Source: Lyophyllum atratum
Lineage: Eukaryota > Basidiomycota > Agaricomycetes > Agaricales > Lyophyllaceae
Assembly (NCBI GenBank): GCA_014905825.1
Contig: JACGCN010000055.1
Span: 186,001 to 250,000, forward strand
Direction of reading: 5' to 3'
Length of the DNA stretch: 64,000 nucleotides
Part shown: positions 41,829 to 53,789 of the stretch, piece after piece
Position numbering within the stretch: the stretch's first letter is position 1
How the letters are laid out: each line of letters starts with the position of its first letter
The notes under the pieces: generated by a model
The model's database searches: none
Seen by the model: only the letters and a program-made list of their open reading frames with translations
Told to the model about the DNA's origin: nothing
Program-made: the position numbers and the translations under genes

Positions 41829-43466
41829 ATGTCCCAAATCGAAGTTCTCCCGGCCCGCTGCCCCATTGACTTTTCGTTATCTCGCGTGGATACCCATTCC
41901 GAATCATTCCCCCACTTCCAAGACGACCTAAACTGGGCCTCAACAAAGGCTCTCATAACCGATCTGGTCTCCTCATCCTCGACCCTTCTGGTCACCGCCG
42001 ACACCCACGATGGCGAAGACGAGCTAGGCCCGTCTGTACGTATCTTCCCATCGCTTCCCCCTCTCTATCACGGGCACCCCGAGATCCATCTCAGGGCCGG
42101 CATCATGCGGGCATCCCGCCTCGCCGATGCCCATGAACCCAACGCCGAAAAGGCATTCTTCGTCGCGGACCTGAGCCAGGTCTACAGGCAGCACAAGCGG
42201 TGGGTGGCTTGCCTCCCTGAGATCCAGCCCTTCTACGGTGCGTAGTCAAACCTTTTCCTGCAATCTTTCAGTGTCACTGATGCGCCGCTGTCCTGAACCT
42301 GTAGCCGTGAAGTGCAACCCGGACCCTTACGTTATCAGGCTGCTCGCAGCGCTGGGCTCCGGCTTCGACTGCGCTTCCAACGGGGAGATTTCTCAGGTCC
42401 TGAGCGTCGGAGGCATCGACCCCCCGCGCATCATCTTCGCTAACCCCTGCAAGGCGGTGTCGTTCGTACGCAACGCAGCCAAAATGGGCGTCGAGACGAT
42501 GACATTCGACAACGCGGACGAGCTGTACAAGGTCGCGCGCGCGCATTCCGGCGCGAAGCTCGTCGTGCGCATCCTCACCGACGACTCCAAGAGCCTGTGT
42601 GCCTTTGGCATCAAATTTGGCGCGCCCTTGGTGGCCGTTCCTGGCCTGCTCGCTAAGGCCCGGGAGCTGGGCCTCGACGTGATTGGCGTCAGCTTCCACG
42701 TCGGCAGCGGCTGCTACGACCCTTCCGTGTATAATGACGCCATCAGTCGCGCTCGCGCCGTCTTCGACATGGGCAAGGACGCGGGGTACACGTTCAGCCT
42801 GCTGGACGTCGGGGGTGGGTTCGAGGACGCGCTGTTCGAGCAAGCGGCGGCAGTCCTTACCCAGGCCATCGATCAGTACTTCCCTGATCGCCAAAACGTA
42901 AAGATCATCGCGGAACCTGGCCGGTTCTATGTGTCCAAGGCATACAAGCTAGCTGCCAACATCATCGCCCGGCGGGCTCCTCTTACCGAGACCCCTGAAA
43001 TGGACATAGAGGCATCCGATCAGCCAGGCGTCATGTGTCAGTCCCGTTCTGTTGTACAATGCTGATCGAGTGTTAAACGTTTTCTTTCCTCGCGGCAGAC
43101 TACATCAATGATGGCGTGTATGGGGCGTTCAATTGCATCCTGTTCGATCACCAGGTCATACACCCGTATGTCCTGTCGATGAACGGATCGTTCCACATCC
43201 CCTCCTCGGAGCCGCAGAAGCTGAGCAGCGTATGGGGGCCGACGTGCGACTCTATCGACTGCGTCTCGCCCAAGACAATCCTGCCCAGCGCATTGCGGGT
43301 CGGGGACTGGCTCGGCTTCCATAACATGGGGGCTTATACGGTTTGCGCGGCGAGCCAATTTAATGGGTTCGAGGTCAGCAACGTAATTTACACCACGGGG
43401 GGCGTCGGTGGATCCGAGGTGCAACAAGCGCTTGCCGGATTTGCCGCGAGTGGATACGGACTTTGA
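41829..43466 (+). CDS. SPE1: Ornithine decarboxylase
   Basis: PLP enzyme that makes putrescine, the first and regulated step of polyamine synthesis; active as a dimer in the cytosol. Exons 41829-42237, 42305-43036 and 43099-43466 give 502 residues. The first intron splits the PLP site: FYG plus AVKCNPDPYV, where Lys binds PLP. Further motifs: GFDCASNGEI, ANPCKAVSFVRNA, VSFHVGSGCYD, LDVGGGFED, AEPGRFYVSKAY, YINDGVYGAFNCILFDH and the catalytic Cys region WGPTCDSIDC. The second intron lies between GVM and YYINDG. The N-terminal 100 residues are longer and more variable than in animal enzymes, as is usual in fungi. No antizyme gene is seen in the window. Confidence 0.95.
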
Positions 43467-44589
43467 CTGCTATCAAGTATATATGTAACGTATGTGATTT
43501 AGAGCTAGGCGACCTGAAATAGGATCAGGCGCTTGCAGTTCATTCCGAGGAGCAAGGCTCATCAACGCATGGGGTGTGGACCCACATGGATTCGGTACCG
43601 AGGTGCGATAAGGGCGGGCCGCCTGGGATTAGTTTGTCGTTAGCTGTCGTTAGGACCATTTGTTCATGCGAATCTCGGGCACGTTCTCAGGCCCGCTTCG
43701 ACTCGTGACACTCGACGCCGCGATCACAAGTGATCGAGGATCAGACTTCTCAGGCACACTAACGACATCGTCATGATCGAAGACAAATCCCAATTGAGGT
43801 ACGTAGGAGCTGTCCCCCCATGGGAGCAAAACGCTTCCGTCACTTGTCGACGCCGGACCTTGAATGTTGGGTGACGAGTGATTTGACGTCTGAATGCTTT
43901 GTAGGGTCCTTCGCTAGTGGAGCTCTGCCCCCTCCCAGTATCATTTTGACGGACGGGGTGCCGTAAAAAGATCGACCACAAGGGCTTATCCACCAAAGGC
44001 CTCAAATGCTTGATTCGTTCTACCGGAAAACCCAAAACTGTCCGAGCCTCTCCGGACGCTCCAACTCAGGGGGTCGTGTTCACATGCGGTCACGGAGCCC
44101 ATTTCCCTAGTCCGAACTTGGGAGCTTCCACCAGGACCGCCAGGACCAATCTCGTTGTATGTCTGGGTGTTACATGGCGGCCGCCTGCGGGAAATGAGCC
44201 CGTGTCAGGAATGGACAGGGACGATTCCAAAGGAACTTTCCCCGGGAAAAAAATAAGATGTGATCTGAGCTGATCTGTGTTAAGAATTCCCTTTATTAGT
44301 CCGATCACTCGATCTTGCCGAGGGGCTCAAGCAACTGCGAAGTCGACTCCCTTTTTCGTCCGTCCGTCCCTCTTCCTTTTGCAGCCGCCCATGGCGACCT
44401 GTTTACGCGTGTTTCAACCGAAATTGGATTGTTCACTGCATAGGAACATTAAATGTCGACCCTTCTGGAAAATAAAACGGACCGACCGCGTCTACCCCAT
44501 ATCACATTTGTATCCGGGGCGCAAACAAAGATCCATCTATCAACTACATATAAACCCGTCCCCTCCCAATCTTTGCCACTTTCCGCAAA
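43467..44589. other. Intergenic, ODC to APSES gene
   Basis: 3' side of ODC and promoter of the APSES gene. A TATA-like CATATAAAC lies about 45 bp before the ATG (near 44546). No coding region seen. Confidence 0.5.
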
Positions 44590-46569
44590 ATGTCCTCTAG
44601 TATGTTGCAGGTAAGCGTCGTGGCGCCGCCACTCGTCGTCGTCGTCGACTGACAAACCAAAGGATACATTACAGACAGCGCCTCCCACTGCCGGCCCTCG
44701 ATTTCGGCCATACGCAAGCCCCACCCACCATGTAACAAAAGGGCGGTACATCACCAGCAACGATCCCAGAGGCTACATGTACGTCGTTGCCACTCGTAAC
44801 ATCACTAGTAGCTGACCAGTGATAGACCGGTGTACGAGTACCCCTTAAACGGCCAGTGGATCATGATGGATATCGATGATGGTTACATTCTATGGACGGG
44901 CATCTGGAAAGGTGGGCACCTATTCAACGATAACCCGTCCGCACACTCATTTCTGCTCCCTGCCACCAGCACTAGGAAACTCGAAAGGTATGCTCGACGA
45001 TAGTCGCTTGACGTGATAAGAATACTGACGTCCCCGGGTTAGCCGACATTGTTAAGATGATTGACTCGCAGCCTGACCTGGCGCCGCTAATTCGCCGGGT
45101 GCGAGGTGGATACCTCAAAATACAGGGGACGTGGATGCCATACGAGGTCCGTTCCATGTCCATCGGTTCCCAGGTGAAGTTGTTGCTAATAATACATTCA
45201 ATCATCAGGTGGCCCTCCGACTATCTCGTCGGTTTGTACATTTACCCGTCGCTTGGATGTCCGTATTTACGAAACCTGTAGTGTCGCGTGGACTATACGG
45301 GACGACCTTATTCCTTTATTCGGGTAAGTCTTTAATTTTTGTCAGCGCCACTGCTGCTGACATCGCTGTACATTTAGCCCAACCTTCCCAAGTACTTGTC
45401 TGTCACCCGACCAGCCTGGATATGGTCAAGTAGTCGCCTCTGGACCTAACCGCCGCCGCGCGAGGCGCACGACGCAGGCCAACTCGGCGATGCATGCTCC
45501 TCGAGAGGCACATGCAAACTGGACCGTTGTGACGCCCAACGACCCAAGCAACTCTCGACCCCCTCAGCCACCGCCACCGCAGTACCTCCATACAGTCTTC
45601 TACCCCCCTAACCGCGACGTTCACTTCCATCACAGCTACCAACACCCGCCCGCGCCGCACCAAGGCCAGAACTCGCCGGAGAGTCCGGCCAGCCCCACTG
45701 CTACCTCTCGCAGCTCGGTTAGGTATTCGCCGTACTCATCGCACGCCCCCTACCCAGCCCGCCGCCCGTCGGCCGACGCCAGAAGTCAGCTCTCGCTGGA
45801 TATACCTTCGCTGACGCTGCGAGACAGCAGCCAACCACCACAGCACCGCCCCCGCGGCCAGGAAATGGAGCATATCAAGCTCGCTCCGATACTGGGGCCT
45901 TCTGATCCTAGTCAATCCAGATCACCATATGCGCTACCCCCTATATCCGCAATGGAGGACCTCCGGGGCCTTCATGCTAACGACTCGGCGGCTGTATTAC
46001 GGCGACTAATGTCGGACGAACCTCCACTTGCAGAACCCAGCCGCCGAGAACACGACGTCTGGCGAAGACGCTCTTTCTCCTCAAAGCCGTACAGGTAAGC
46101 TCATGCACCCACCCTATTTTTTTTTTTACTGACCTCCTCTGGCTCTAGATCGTCAGACGACCGCCCGCAGACCTCGTACGCTCCCAGGTCCTACCCAGAG
46201 CCCTCCTACCGCTCGCGCACGCCGTCCGAGAGCGACGGGGAGTACCGCCACCGTGACCGCCACTCCCCCAACTCCGGACTAAGCCTCTCCGCGCCCTCCG
46301 ATGCCTCCCACGACGACGGCCTCTCAACATGCGACCCCTCCCCCATCTCGCCCGCCACGCCGCGCTCTGCCAACTCCAGTCGGGGCCCCCCTGGGCTCCC
46401 GCACCCCTCCTCGGCGAAAGAATATACGCATGGACACCACCCCTCCCTCGCTGTCCCCGTGACGGAGTGGCCGGGTACACACCACCCGCGCCGCCATGAG
46501 CCCATACACGCTGGGGGGCGGCGCCATTCCGATACGGACAGCGAAACCCACCCTCTGCGCCCTTGGTGA
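44590..46569 (+). CDS. APSES/KilA-N domain transcription factor (Xbp1-like)
   Basis: DNA-binding regulator of the fungal APSES family. Nine exons (44590-44610, 44675-44778, 44826-44911, 44970-44987, 45043-45146, 45210-45232, 45282-45323, 45378-46094, 46149-46569) sum to 511 residues with consistent phases; four are under 45 nt. The APSES domain spans about residues 25-135: GRYITSNDPRGYIPVYEYPL, MMDIDDGYILWTGIWKALG, DIVKMIDSQPDL, YLKIQGTWMPYEVALRLSRR and VAWTIRDDLIPLFG-type blocks. The long remainder is Pro, Ser, His and Arg-rich and looks disordered, with no ankyrin repeats, which separates it from Swi4/Mbp1 and fits the Xbp1-like branch. Target genes cannot be read from the window. Confidence 0.86.
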
Positions 46570-47979
46570 GGCGTCCGCGGCTGTGCGCGGTGCCGTGCCC
46601 TTTTTATTTATTTTATCTTTTATCCTCCCACTTGTTCCTGCTTGTCCAATATATCCTCGCTCGATATCTATACCTATACCTATTCCGTGTATTCCCCGAT
46701 CCTCGTACATTATGTCTAACTTTTGGCTCGCCACACACAGACAGACACCCTGGCTAGTAAGGACGTTGCCGTGTAATTTACTACTACCTTACCCCGCTTA
46801 TCCCTCCATTCGTTCTCTCGTACGAGTTTGGGTGCCACCACAATGTACTCCTCCGTTACCCCTTGGGGGATTTAGAACTTGGAGAGCGAGAGAGCGAGTT
46901 TGAACTTTGCGTTCAGAAATTGGCTGGGCAGGGCATCATCATGCGGCATTGCCGGCTCTTGGTAGGTCACAAGAACGCACTGCAATCAAAAGCGAGGCGG
47001 ACAAGGCCTTCCGCGGGATTGATGATGGATAAACGTCGCGTTTACATTGGGTGGTCCACACCAAAATCACAAGCCTCCTTGATATGATATTGATCGAGAG
47101 GCCATCCTTCTTGGAAGGAATTCCCAGTGGGATGGCCACAATCGTGCACGACAGACATCATCGAGGGGTTGGGGGGTGGGGTTCGGGGTTCTGAATAAAA
47201 CAGACGAGCGTGTACTCCCCTCCCACAGCCCCGAAAATAGACCAAGTCCCATCGCTGCATCCATCTATCTACGTATACATTTCCCCGTAGGCGGATACTT
47301 CTGATCGTGATGGTGTGTACATACCATCGCCACGATCGTAGCGCGCAACCGCCCGGGGGTGGCTCTCCTTCGGGGCCGCAGGCCCTGGCTATTAGTAGAG
47401 CGGGTCGAGAAAATTGGCATGGCAAATCAGGATTCAGGACCGTAAATCCACGGGTGGCTATATACGGAGTCAATGCTCTCACACTCTCCTCCTTCCTATC
47501 AGATACTTATGAGGACGCTAAGGAAGGCCGTTCCGGCCAATTCATTCAAGTGAGTTACAAGGGTCGTGCGGTTGTGGGCAGGCTCGCTGCTGGTGACGCA
47601 GTTGCTGAGCCAACTGTTAGTAGCTGCTACATGATAAGAAGGAAAGAACGGACATGGGATCCATGAAGGCGCGATGATTCGCAAGGGTGTAGTTGATCGG
47701 GGAACGGGGTGGCCAGGGGGCAAGAGACAGACGCGTCGACACGCCTTCATCGGGATTTTTATCATGTGATGCATCTTTAGGTCAGATGTCCATGACATCG
47801 AAGCACCTTGTACAACAATCCACGGCTAGCGCTAAGCGGCCAGGACAAGGAGACGATCTCCAGACATACACAAGTGCGATGAACCGCATCGACTGCGAGG
47901 CAGACACCCAGACAGATGACATATACAGATTAACGACGACAGAACGTCCTTAGCCAAGGGAAATGAAAGATCCCATATG
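46570..47979. other. 1.4 kb without a supported gene
   Basis: Convergent region between the APSES gene and the phosphate transporter. No frame with recognisable protein character. Confidence 0.45.
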
Positions 47980-50900
47980 TTAAATACTGTAAATGGGTGA
48001 TTAGATCAAACTTGCTGGTCCTATTACGCTCGACCACTTACCCAATAGCCAACATAAGTAAATATCCAACGGTAGAAACAACCTAAGGGTCCCTGGTCAT
48101 CAGCTGGCTTAACCGTTGGGAACCCAAAAAAACTTCATACCGCCGTAGCCACGATGCTTGCCGGCACCCCGTTTTTCAAGAAGTCCACATTCGATAAATA
48201 AAGCTCTCCAAGTTCATTCTCCACGGTAGCGCTGTATATTCATATTTGACAAAAGGAAGGTTCACAGCCGTGTCAGCTGGTGGAGTGAGCGGACGAAAAA
48301 AAATTGTTTTGCACTGACGCAGTTTGATTCGGAAATCCAGAAACAGGCATGCCCATTCCGGCCGAGCAGATTAGTCCAGTGATAAATATGAGCAGGTTCT
48401 GGTGGTTTCCCCCATGTTCGAGCCGACCTCCTTAGCGATGGGTACCAGCAATACACTGGCAATCGTGTGACTGATAAACGTAGATATGATCTGCAGGGGT
48501 TTACGTTGACAGGGAGGCGTTAGACAATGGGGCCCCGCGTGAGATTTAGCATTTCACGAACCAGAACAACGGGCGAAAGGATCAGCACTACGGTGTAGAG
48601 CGAGAACCCTTCCACCGCATCGCGGAGGATCGTATCCACGACTTCTAAGAGGCCACTCGCCATTACGCCTTTGCCGAGCGCGATGCCGCCCATGGCCAAG
48701 AAAACAATGGTCCACATGAACTGTTCAAAATCATCCTAGAGATGGGAAGAAAGCTAGTCAGTACAGGCGCCGCAATGAAACAGGTAGCAGAGGGGATTTA
48801 GCCGACCTTTTTGAGGACCCCCGTGGAGAAGAACGCGATGATGGGTATGATGGCGATGATGCCCATGTCCCCGACATAGGGCTCGATCTCGTGGGCGACG
48901 CACCACAGCGCAATGGTCACCAGACACACGAAGGATACCCACCACTGCTTGTGCGTGAACGGCTCCCTCGTTGCCCTGATCGGTTTGATTTCGATATCGC
49001 CCTCGCCGTCGGGCGAGCGCGCCGGCTGATATGAATACAGTAGCATGACCCAGATGAGAAGGATGGAGATGGCCGACACCGGCAAGGCGACGATAAACCA
49101 GCGCCCCCAGTCTAGAGGTGGGTCCATGGCCTGCAGGGCAATAAGGTTCTGCGGCGACGAAATGGGCGAACTTTGTCCCCCAATATTCGCTGCAAGAGCT
49201 ATCGCGAGCTAGAGTGATAGAACGCGGAGGTCACTCCCTATACTGAAATTCTTGAGGCGGACTAGATTACTCACGATAAGGCACGGACCGAAGGCCGATC
49301 TTGGAGGGAGGTTCCGAAGGATAGGCTGGGGTGGGAGATACCTTATATGCGTGGACATGAAGAGCAAAGGTGGGACTTACGCGGATCAAGGTGAAGCAAA
49401 GGGTGGGCGCGGCAACATTACTTGAAGAGATTCATGAGTTTCGCTTGTAGACTGCCCCATGAAGTAAAAGATTTTACCTAATCCACATGCTCGCGAAACA
49501 GGAGACTCCCATGAACGCCAGCAGGACAGTGCTCGGCCTGGTACCAGCCAGGCTGAGAACCTTCGTGATCAGAACACGATCGATGTTTGTTTTGCTCAGG
49601 GCGGATGAGATGGTGAAACCGCCGATGAGCAGCATAATAGTCGGGGAAAACATGACCGAGAAAACCCATCTGCAAAAAGGGCCCGATGAGTATTGAAACG
49701 CTGGGGCACTTGTGGACTTACGAGGTGGCAGCGTGCCTGTCCATGGGTTCCCCTTTGTCATTTCGAATGACTCGCAATACAACGAGGAGCAGGGGGACGA
49801 ACATCGACGTGACGAACAAGGGGATGGCCTAAAATGGACACGAATGAACAAAGCGCTCGGTAAAAATTTTCTCTAAGGACTCGCCTCTGTTGCCCAAAGG
49901 AAAGTGCAGAATATGAGGATAGCAAAAGTACGATTGGCTTCCCTGCCGGGCACAACCCGAATGTTCAACAGGGTGACGAAAATGATACCAGCAATGATCT
50001 TGTATATCATTTTCTTAGTGACGCGGATTGTCCCTAACGGTGTCGGAATGAAAAATAGTCCAGGCCCAGGCTGCTTGAGCAGCGCGCCCATCGCGGTTGG
50101 TTCGCCCTCGATGTCACCCCTCCGCTGCTGAGCGATCATCTGCCGCCAGACCGTATCCCGCTCCCAGGCGATGTTCTCTCGCTTGTGAAGCCTGAGCTGC
50201 TGGACCGCGAGCCGCTTGTCGCCACGGGTAACGCACTTGGTGTAGAGGTCAACAAGGCGCTGGATTGCCTCGTTGAGACGGTCTTTGGTTTCAGGGCGGA
50301 AGGGAAACGCTCTCTCAACCACCTCATGCATGTACCTGTCTTTGAGCTGTCATTCGGAGGTGAGGGCAGTGGTAACGATACGAAGTTCGTCACTGACCTC
50401 GGAGTAGGTGACTTTGTCGTACCTAGAAAGAAAAGTTTAACAGCATGAAATGAACGTGGATAACAAGAATCTTACTTCTTCAAAATCTTGCGGAAACCCG
50501 ACTGGTTGATCTCAACATACGACTTCAAATTCGAAAGGGCGACGTAAAGCGTAGTAATCTTGCGTTTATACAAGAGCCGGGTATCATACGCGTAGTCGCT
50601 CCTGGATGTCCAAATGGTATCAGGAATAGCGGCCGAGGTGATGCTATCCTTCAGTGTTCCAAACTTGCTTGCCAGCTTCGACATAGTGGTGGGCGACCGG
50701 TTTCCCCCATCGGGGTCTTGTATTGACGAGGAAGAGGATGAGATGCTAAGGCGGTGCGGAAGTGGTGGACGAGATGTGTCCGTCGGCTCGTATATACTGC
50801 CAGTCACTAAAATGCACCGTGAGACGGGCGCGCCTAACAGGTGTTGAACTACGCACTCATGTTGCGCCGGCTGGATGAGCTCAGCTTACGCCGGCGGCGG

Positions 50901-51417
50901 GTAGCATCTGGGCTGCGTGAGACGCTCTCGTCGTCGTCGTCATCGTCATCATCATCCTCGGGGTCGTCCAGATATCGTTCGCCAGCAGCCAACCCTTCCT
51001 CCTCCTGCCTAGCCACCAGCTCTTCCAACTCTGCCACCTCTTCCTGAAGCTCCTTCTCCTGGATTTCGTAGAACGACACCACCTTGTGCAATTCCTTGTT
51101 CAACAGCGGCTCGAACAGCGGGTCGGTGTTGGACCGATCGGCACTGCTTAACAGAGCCTCGGCCTCGTTGGCCTCGATGTCGCGAAAAGGGAGGGTATCT
51201 CCATGCTGTTGCTTCTCGAGCTGGTAGATGGATTTCTTCAGGGCGTCGTAGCTAGAAAAGAACCCATGAGAGCAGCCCGCCCACGAGGTGCACACGACCT
51301 ACGAGATATAGTCTTCCCACCACTCGGAGACGGCGTTGAACTTCAACGAAGAACTAGGGTCAGGGCGTCAGCGTGCCACAAGGACACATGACCATTAAGC
51401 TCGTACCTAAACTTCAT
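47980..51417 (-). CDS. SPX-domain low-affinity phosphate transporter (PHO87/PHO90/PHO91 type), with a one-base frame break
   Basis: Membrane protein that imports or releases phosphate; the SPX domain senses inositol pyrophosphates. The gene starts MKFSSSLKFNAVSEWWEDYI (first intron after codon 3) and continues YDALKKSIYQLEKQQHG, a long SPX domain with an acidic run (about ten Asp near 50929-50960) and Ser-rich linkers, LLYKRKITTLYVALSNLKSY and NQSGFRKILKKYDK. The permease half has GPGLFFIPTPLGTIRV, helix FAILIFCTFLWATEA, FSPTIMLLIGGFTISSALSK, FMWTIVFLAMGGIALGKG, ISTFISHTIASVLLVP and GMGMPVSGFPNQTA, and ends GVPASIVATA and VVSTVGYLLMLAIGI. At 48409-48413 the reading frame breaks: IAKEVGSNM is followed in the next frame by NHQNLLIFITGLICSAG, so one more base in the five-base run would restore it. 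The rest looks intact. Confidence 0.85.
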
Positions 51418-52524
51418 CGTCGGGGCTAAAGGTGCTAGGCTGGGTTGCTGTGGCCGCCGTAACGGACGAAGGGGGATAGCCTCCAATTTGAGAGGTTTAT
51501 ATGGGATAGAAATGAAGGTTCGGGTGAGAAGAAGCTGGGAACTCGAGGCGCGGACGTCAGTGCAACGTTGCGGTCAACGTCGAGCCAGGAGCTAGCGCCA
51601 AGCGTAGCCAAGGCAGGTGTAACTGCCGAAGAGGCCAGGAACTCGAAGGGGTTGCTCCGACTCCGAGTCGGGACAACAGCTGCACGTGACGAACGCGCTA
51701 ATTAATTTTCACCAAGTGCTCAGCGTATGTACACTCTGAAAGTATCGTCGCACTAGTACTACCAGTCGCATTGCGGTCACGTACAGAAAGATCTTTACAG
51801 GATAGGAATACTCTAACAACAATCTGCAAGGAGCTATCGAGGAAGAAAAATCAGTACAGCTTGTAGTTCGGGAATTCCTTACTAGAAACAAGTGATTTTC
51901 TCAGTTAGGAGTGAGCCCAAGAAAAAGATACAAAGATCTAGCCAGATGCTCTCACGTATTTCAACATGCCATTGGCTTGGAGAAATTAAGACCAGCACAC
52001 CGTTACGAGACCAACCCGCCAGCGCCTCGCTAACAATCTGCTTCACCACCAGTTCGATCTCCTTGTCCACAATGCTATTAAACACCACGAACTGTATAAC
52101 CCAGAGGCTCTTGAGCTGGGGCCGCGAAAGAACGTCCGCAATATACAGGAGAATCGGCCGATCAAGGTGGAATTGGCGGGAGGATGCGAATGCAAATTGC
52201 AGGAGGCCAAGCGTCGGGGGCTATATAGTGTGAACAAAATCTGTGTTACGTACATTGATGGAATAAGGGTCAAGTTGCTTCAATCTTCATATCAGTGCTA
52301 TGTACAGAATCATGGCACAGTTGCCAGGTGGTTGCCAGCAGCGTTGACAGCTCAAGAGCGCTCATAACTCATGGCCAGTCTTTCGAAGATGAACGCAAGT
52401 GGCAGATTTACCTTGATCGCGACCACTCGGCTAGATCCGAATACGCCATCTTATCCGATAACAAACTAATCCACTTCTTACTCATCCGCTCAAAACTTGT
52501 CACCACCGCTAACCTAGTAGTACC
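51418..52524. other. Divergent intergenic region with a CACGTG element
   Basis: Promoter region of the phosphate transporter (leftward) and glutaredoxin (rightward). A minus-strand frame at about 51990-52230 (with PILLYIADVLSRPQLKSLW and VDKEIELVVKQIVSEALAGW) could be an exon of an unknown small gene, but no start or partner exon could be fixed. Confidence 0.45.
51683..51688. promoter_or_regulatory. CACGTG element upstream of the phosphate transporter
   Basis: A CACGTG hexamer in context GCACGTGAC lies 266 bp upstream of the transporter start. This is the core site of the Pho4/NUC-1 bHLH phosphate regulators. A single hexamer is weak evidence; the match to the gene's function makes it worth noting. 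Confidence 0.35.
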
Positions 52525-53425
52525 ATGGCGAGCACAAACCTATACCAAGTCACATCTCCCACACATTTCCAGGAACTTCTCTCCGCCGACCTCAATCGTG
52601 TATCGCTGATAAACTTCTGGGCACCATGGGCTGAACCATGCAAGCAGATGAACGAGGTGGTGAAGGAGCTTGCGAAGAAATACCCAGCTGCGCTGGTTCT
52701 AGACGTGCGTAATGGCTGCATCTTTCATATGCGGATCCTGACATTGCATTCATCTGGCAGGTCGAAGCTGAAACGCAATCAGACATCGCTGAATCTTTCG
52801 ATGTCGAGGCAGTCCCCTTGTTCGTGATCCTTCGGGTGCGGGCCTTGCTTCCCAGTTCTGACTTTCTCTGATATCTCCTAACACAGGGACATACCCTGCT
52901 CGAACGTGTTTCCGGTGCCGATGCCCCAGCTCTGACACAGGCCCTCGCGAAACATGTGACAGGACAGGTGCCGAAACCACTTTCCCAAACAAATCAAGCC
53001 CCCGCTGCCGCCTCCAACGTAGATCTCTCATCACACCCATCGGAAAAGCAAGAAACACCGGAGGAGCTGGAGCAGCGGATGCGGAAGCTGATGAACCAGA
53101 GCAAGGTGGTGTTGTTCATGAAAGGCAGCCCAGATGCACCGCGCTGTGGATTTTCGCGGAAGATCTCTGGTCTTCTCAATGACAACAGCATTGAATTCTC
53201 TCACTTTGATATTCTGACGGATGAAGCCGTTCGGCAAGGTACTGCTCTGTTTTTTTTTCTAGGCAGGATTAGACCTCTCAATGTTTTCTCGCTACAGGGC
53301 TCAAGAAGCTCAACGATTGGCCGACATTCCCGCAGCTTATCGTTAAGGGTGAGCTCGTCGGTGGTTTAGATATCGTACAGGAGATGGTGGAAAGCGGGGA
53401 ATTGAAGGAGGTTGTTGCCGAGTAA
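52525..53425 (+). CDS. GRX4: Monothiol glutaredoxin Grx3/Grx4 (PICOT type)
   Basis: Binds a [2Fe-2S] cluster and passes iron status to regulators and iron-sulfur proteins in cytosol and nucleus. Exons 52525-52704, 52761-52835, 52887-53238 and 53298-53425 give 244 residues. The N-terminal thioredoxin-like domain has [18 protein letters not shown], in which only one Cys of the usual WCxxC pair remains, as is normal for this family. A short linker leads to the glutaredoxin domain with [24 protein letters not shown] is the cluster-ligand motif. Then [20 protein letters not shown], the glutathione-binding segment, and a short C-terminus. One Grx domain, as in yeast Grx3/4 rather than the two of animal PICOT. 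The stop overlaps a GTAAGT, so an extra 3' exon cannot be excluded. Confidence 0.93.
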
Positions 53426-53789
53426 GTTCGTTGCGCGGTGTTCTGTACTAGATTGGATACGCTTTCGTCAACCATTAGTTTTCGTTTTTTTTCATGTAGG
53501 TGAATATACCTTGCTTTAAGTTAGACTATGATGCAGGACGGTGGTTCGGACCAGAGAATCCTAAGAGGATAACCTGCCCCCGGCGACTCAACCGCTGTTT
53601 CGTTCACGTGATGCAGTCGCGTCACAAAAATTGGGATGAGCCTGAAACTTAGTTCGCGATTTTGTAGCCTGGACCACAGTTGCAGCGACGCTGAACACCA
53701 GGTATTTGGTCAGCTTCCTTTCTTCAGCAGTCTTTTTCGAGAAGATCACCGAACACTGATATTTGCTTCAGGTACAATAGGGAATCAGG
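53426..53789. other. Intergenic, glutaredoxin to MYND gene
   Basis: 3' side of the glutaredoxin gene and 5' side of the MYND gene; nothing further seen. Confidence 0.5.

Noticed and set aside
51990..52235. Possible minus-strand exon with PILLYIADVLSRPQLKSLW
   Set aside because: Plausible protein sequence but no start codon, no partner exon and no recognised family; left as a note in the intergenic entry.
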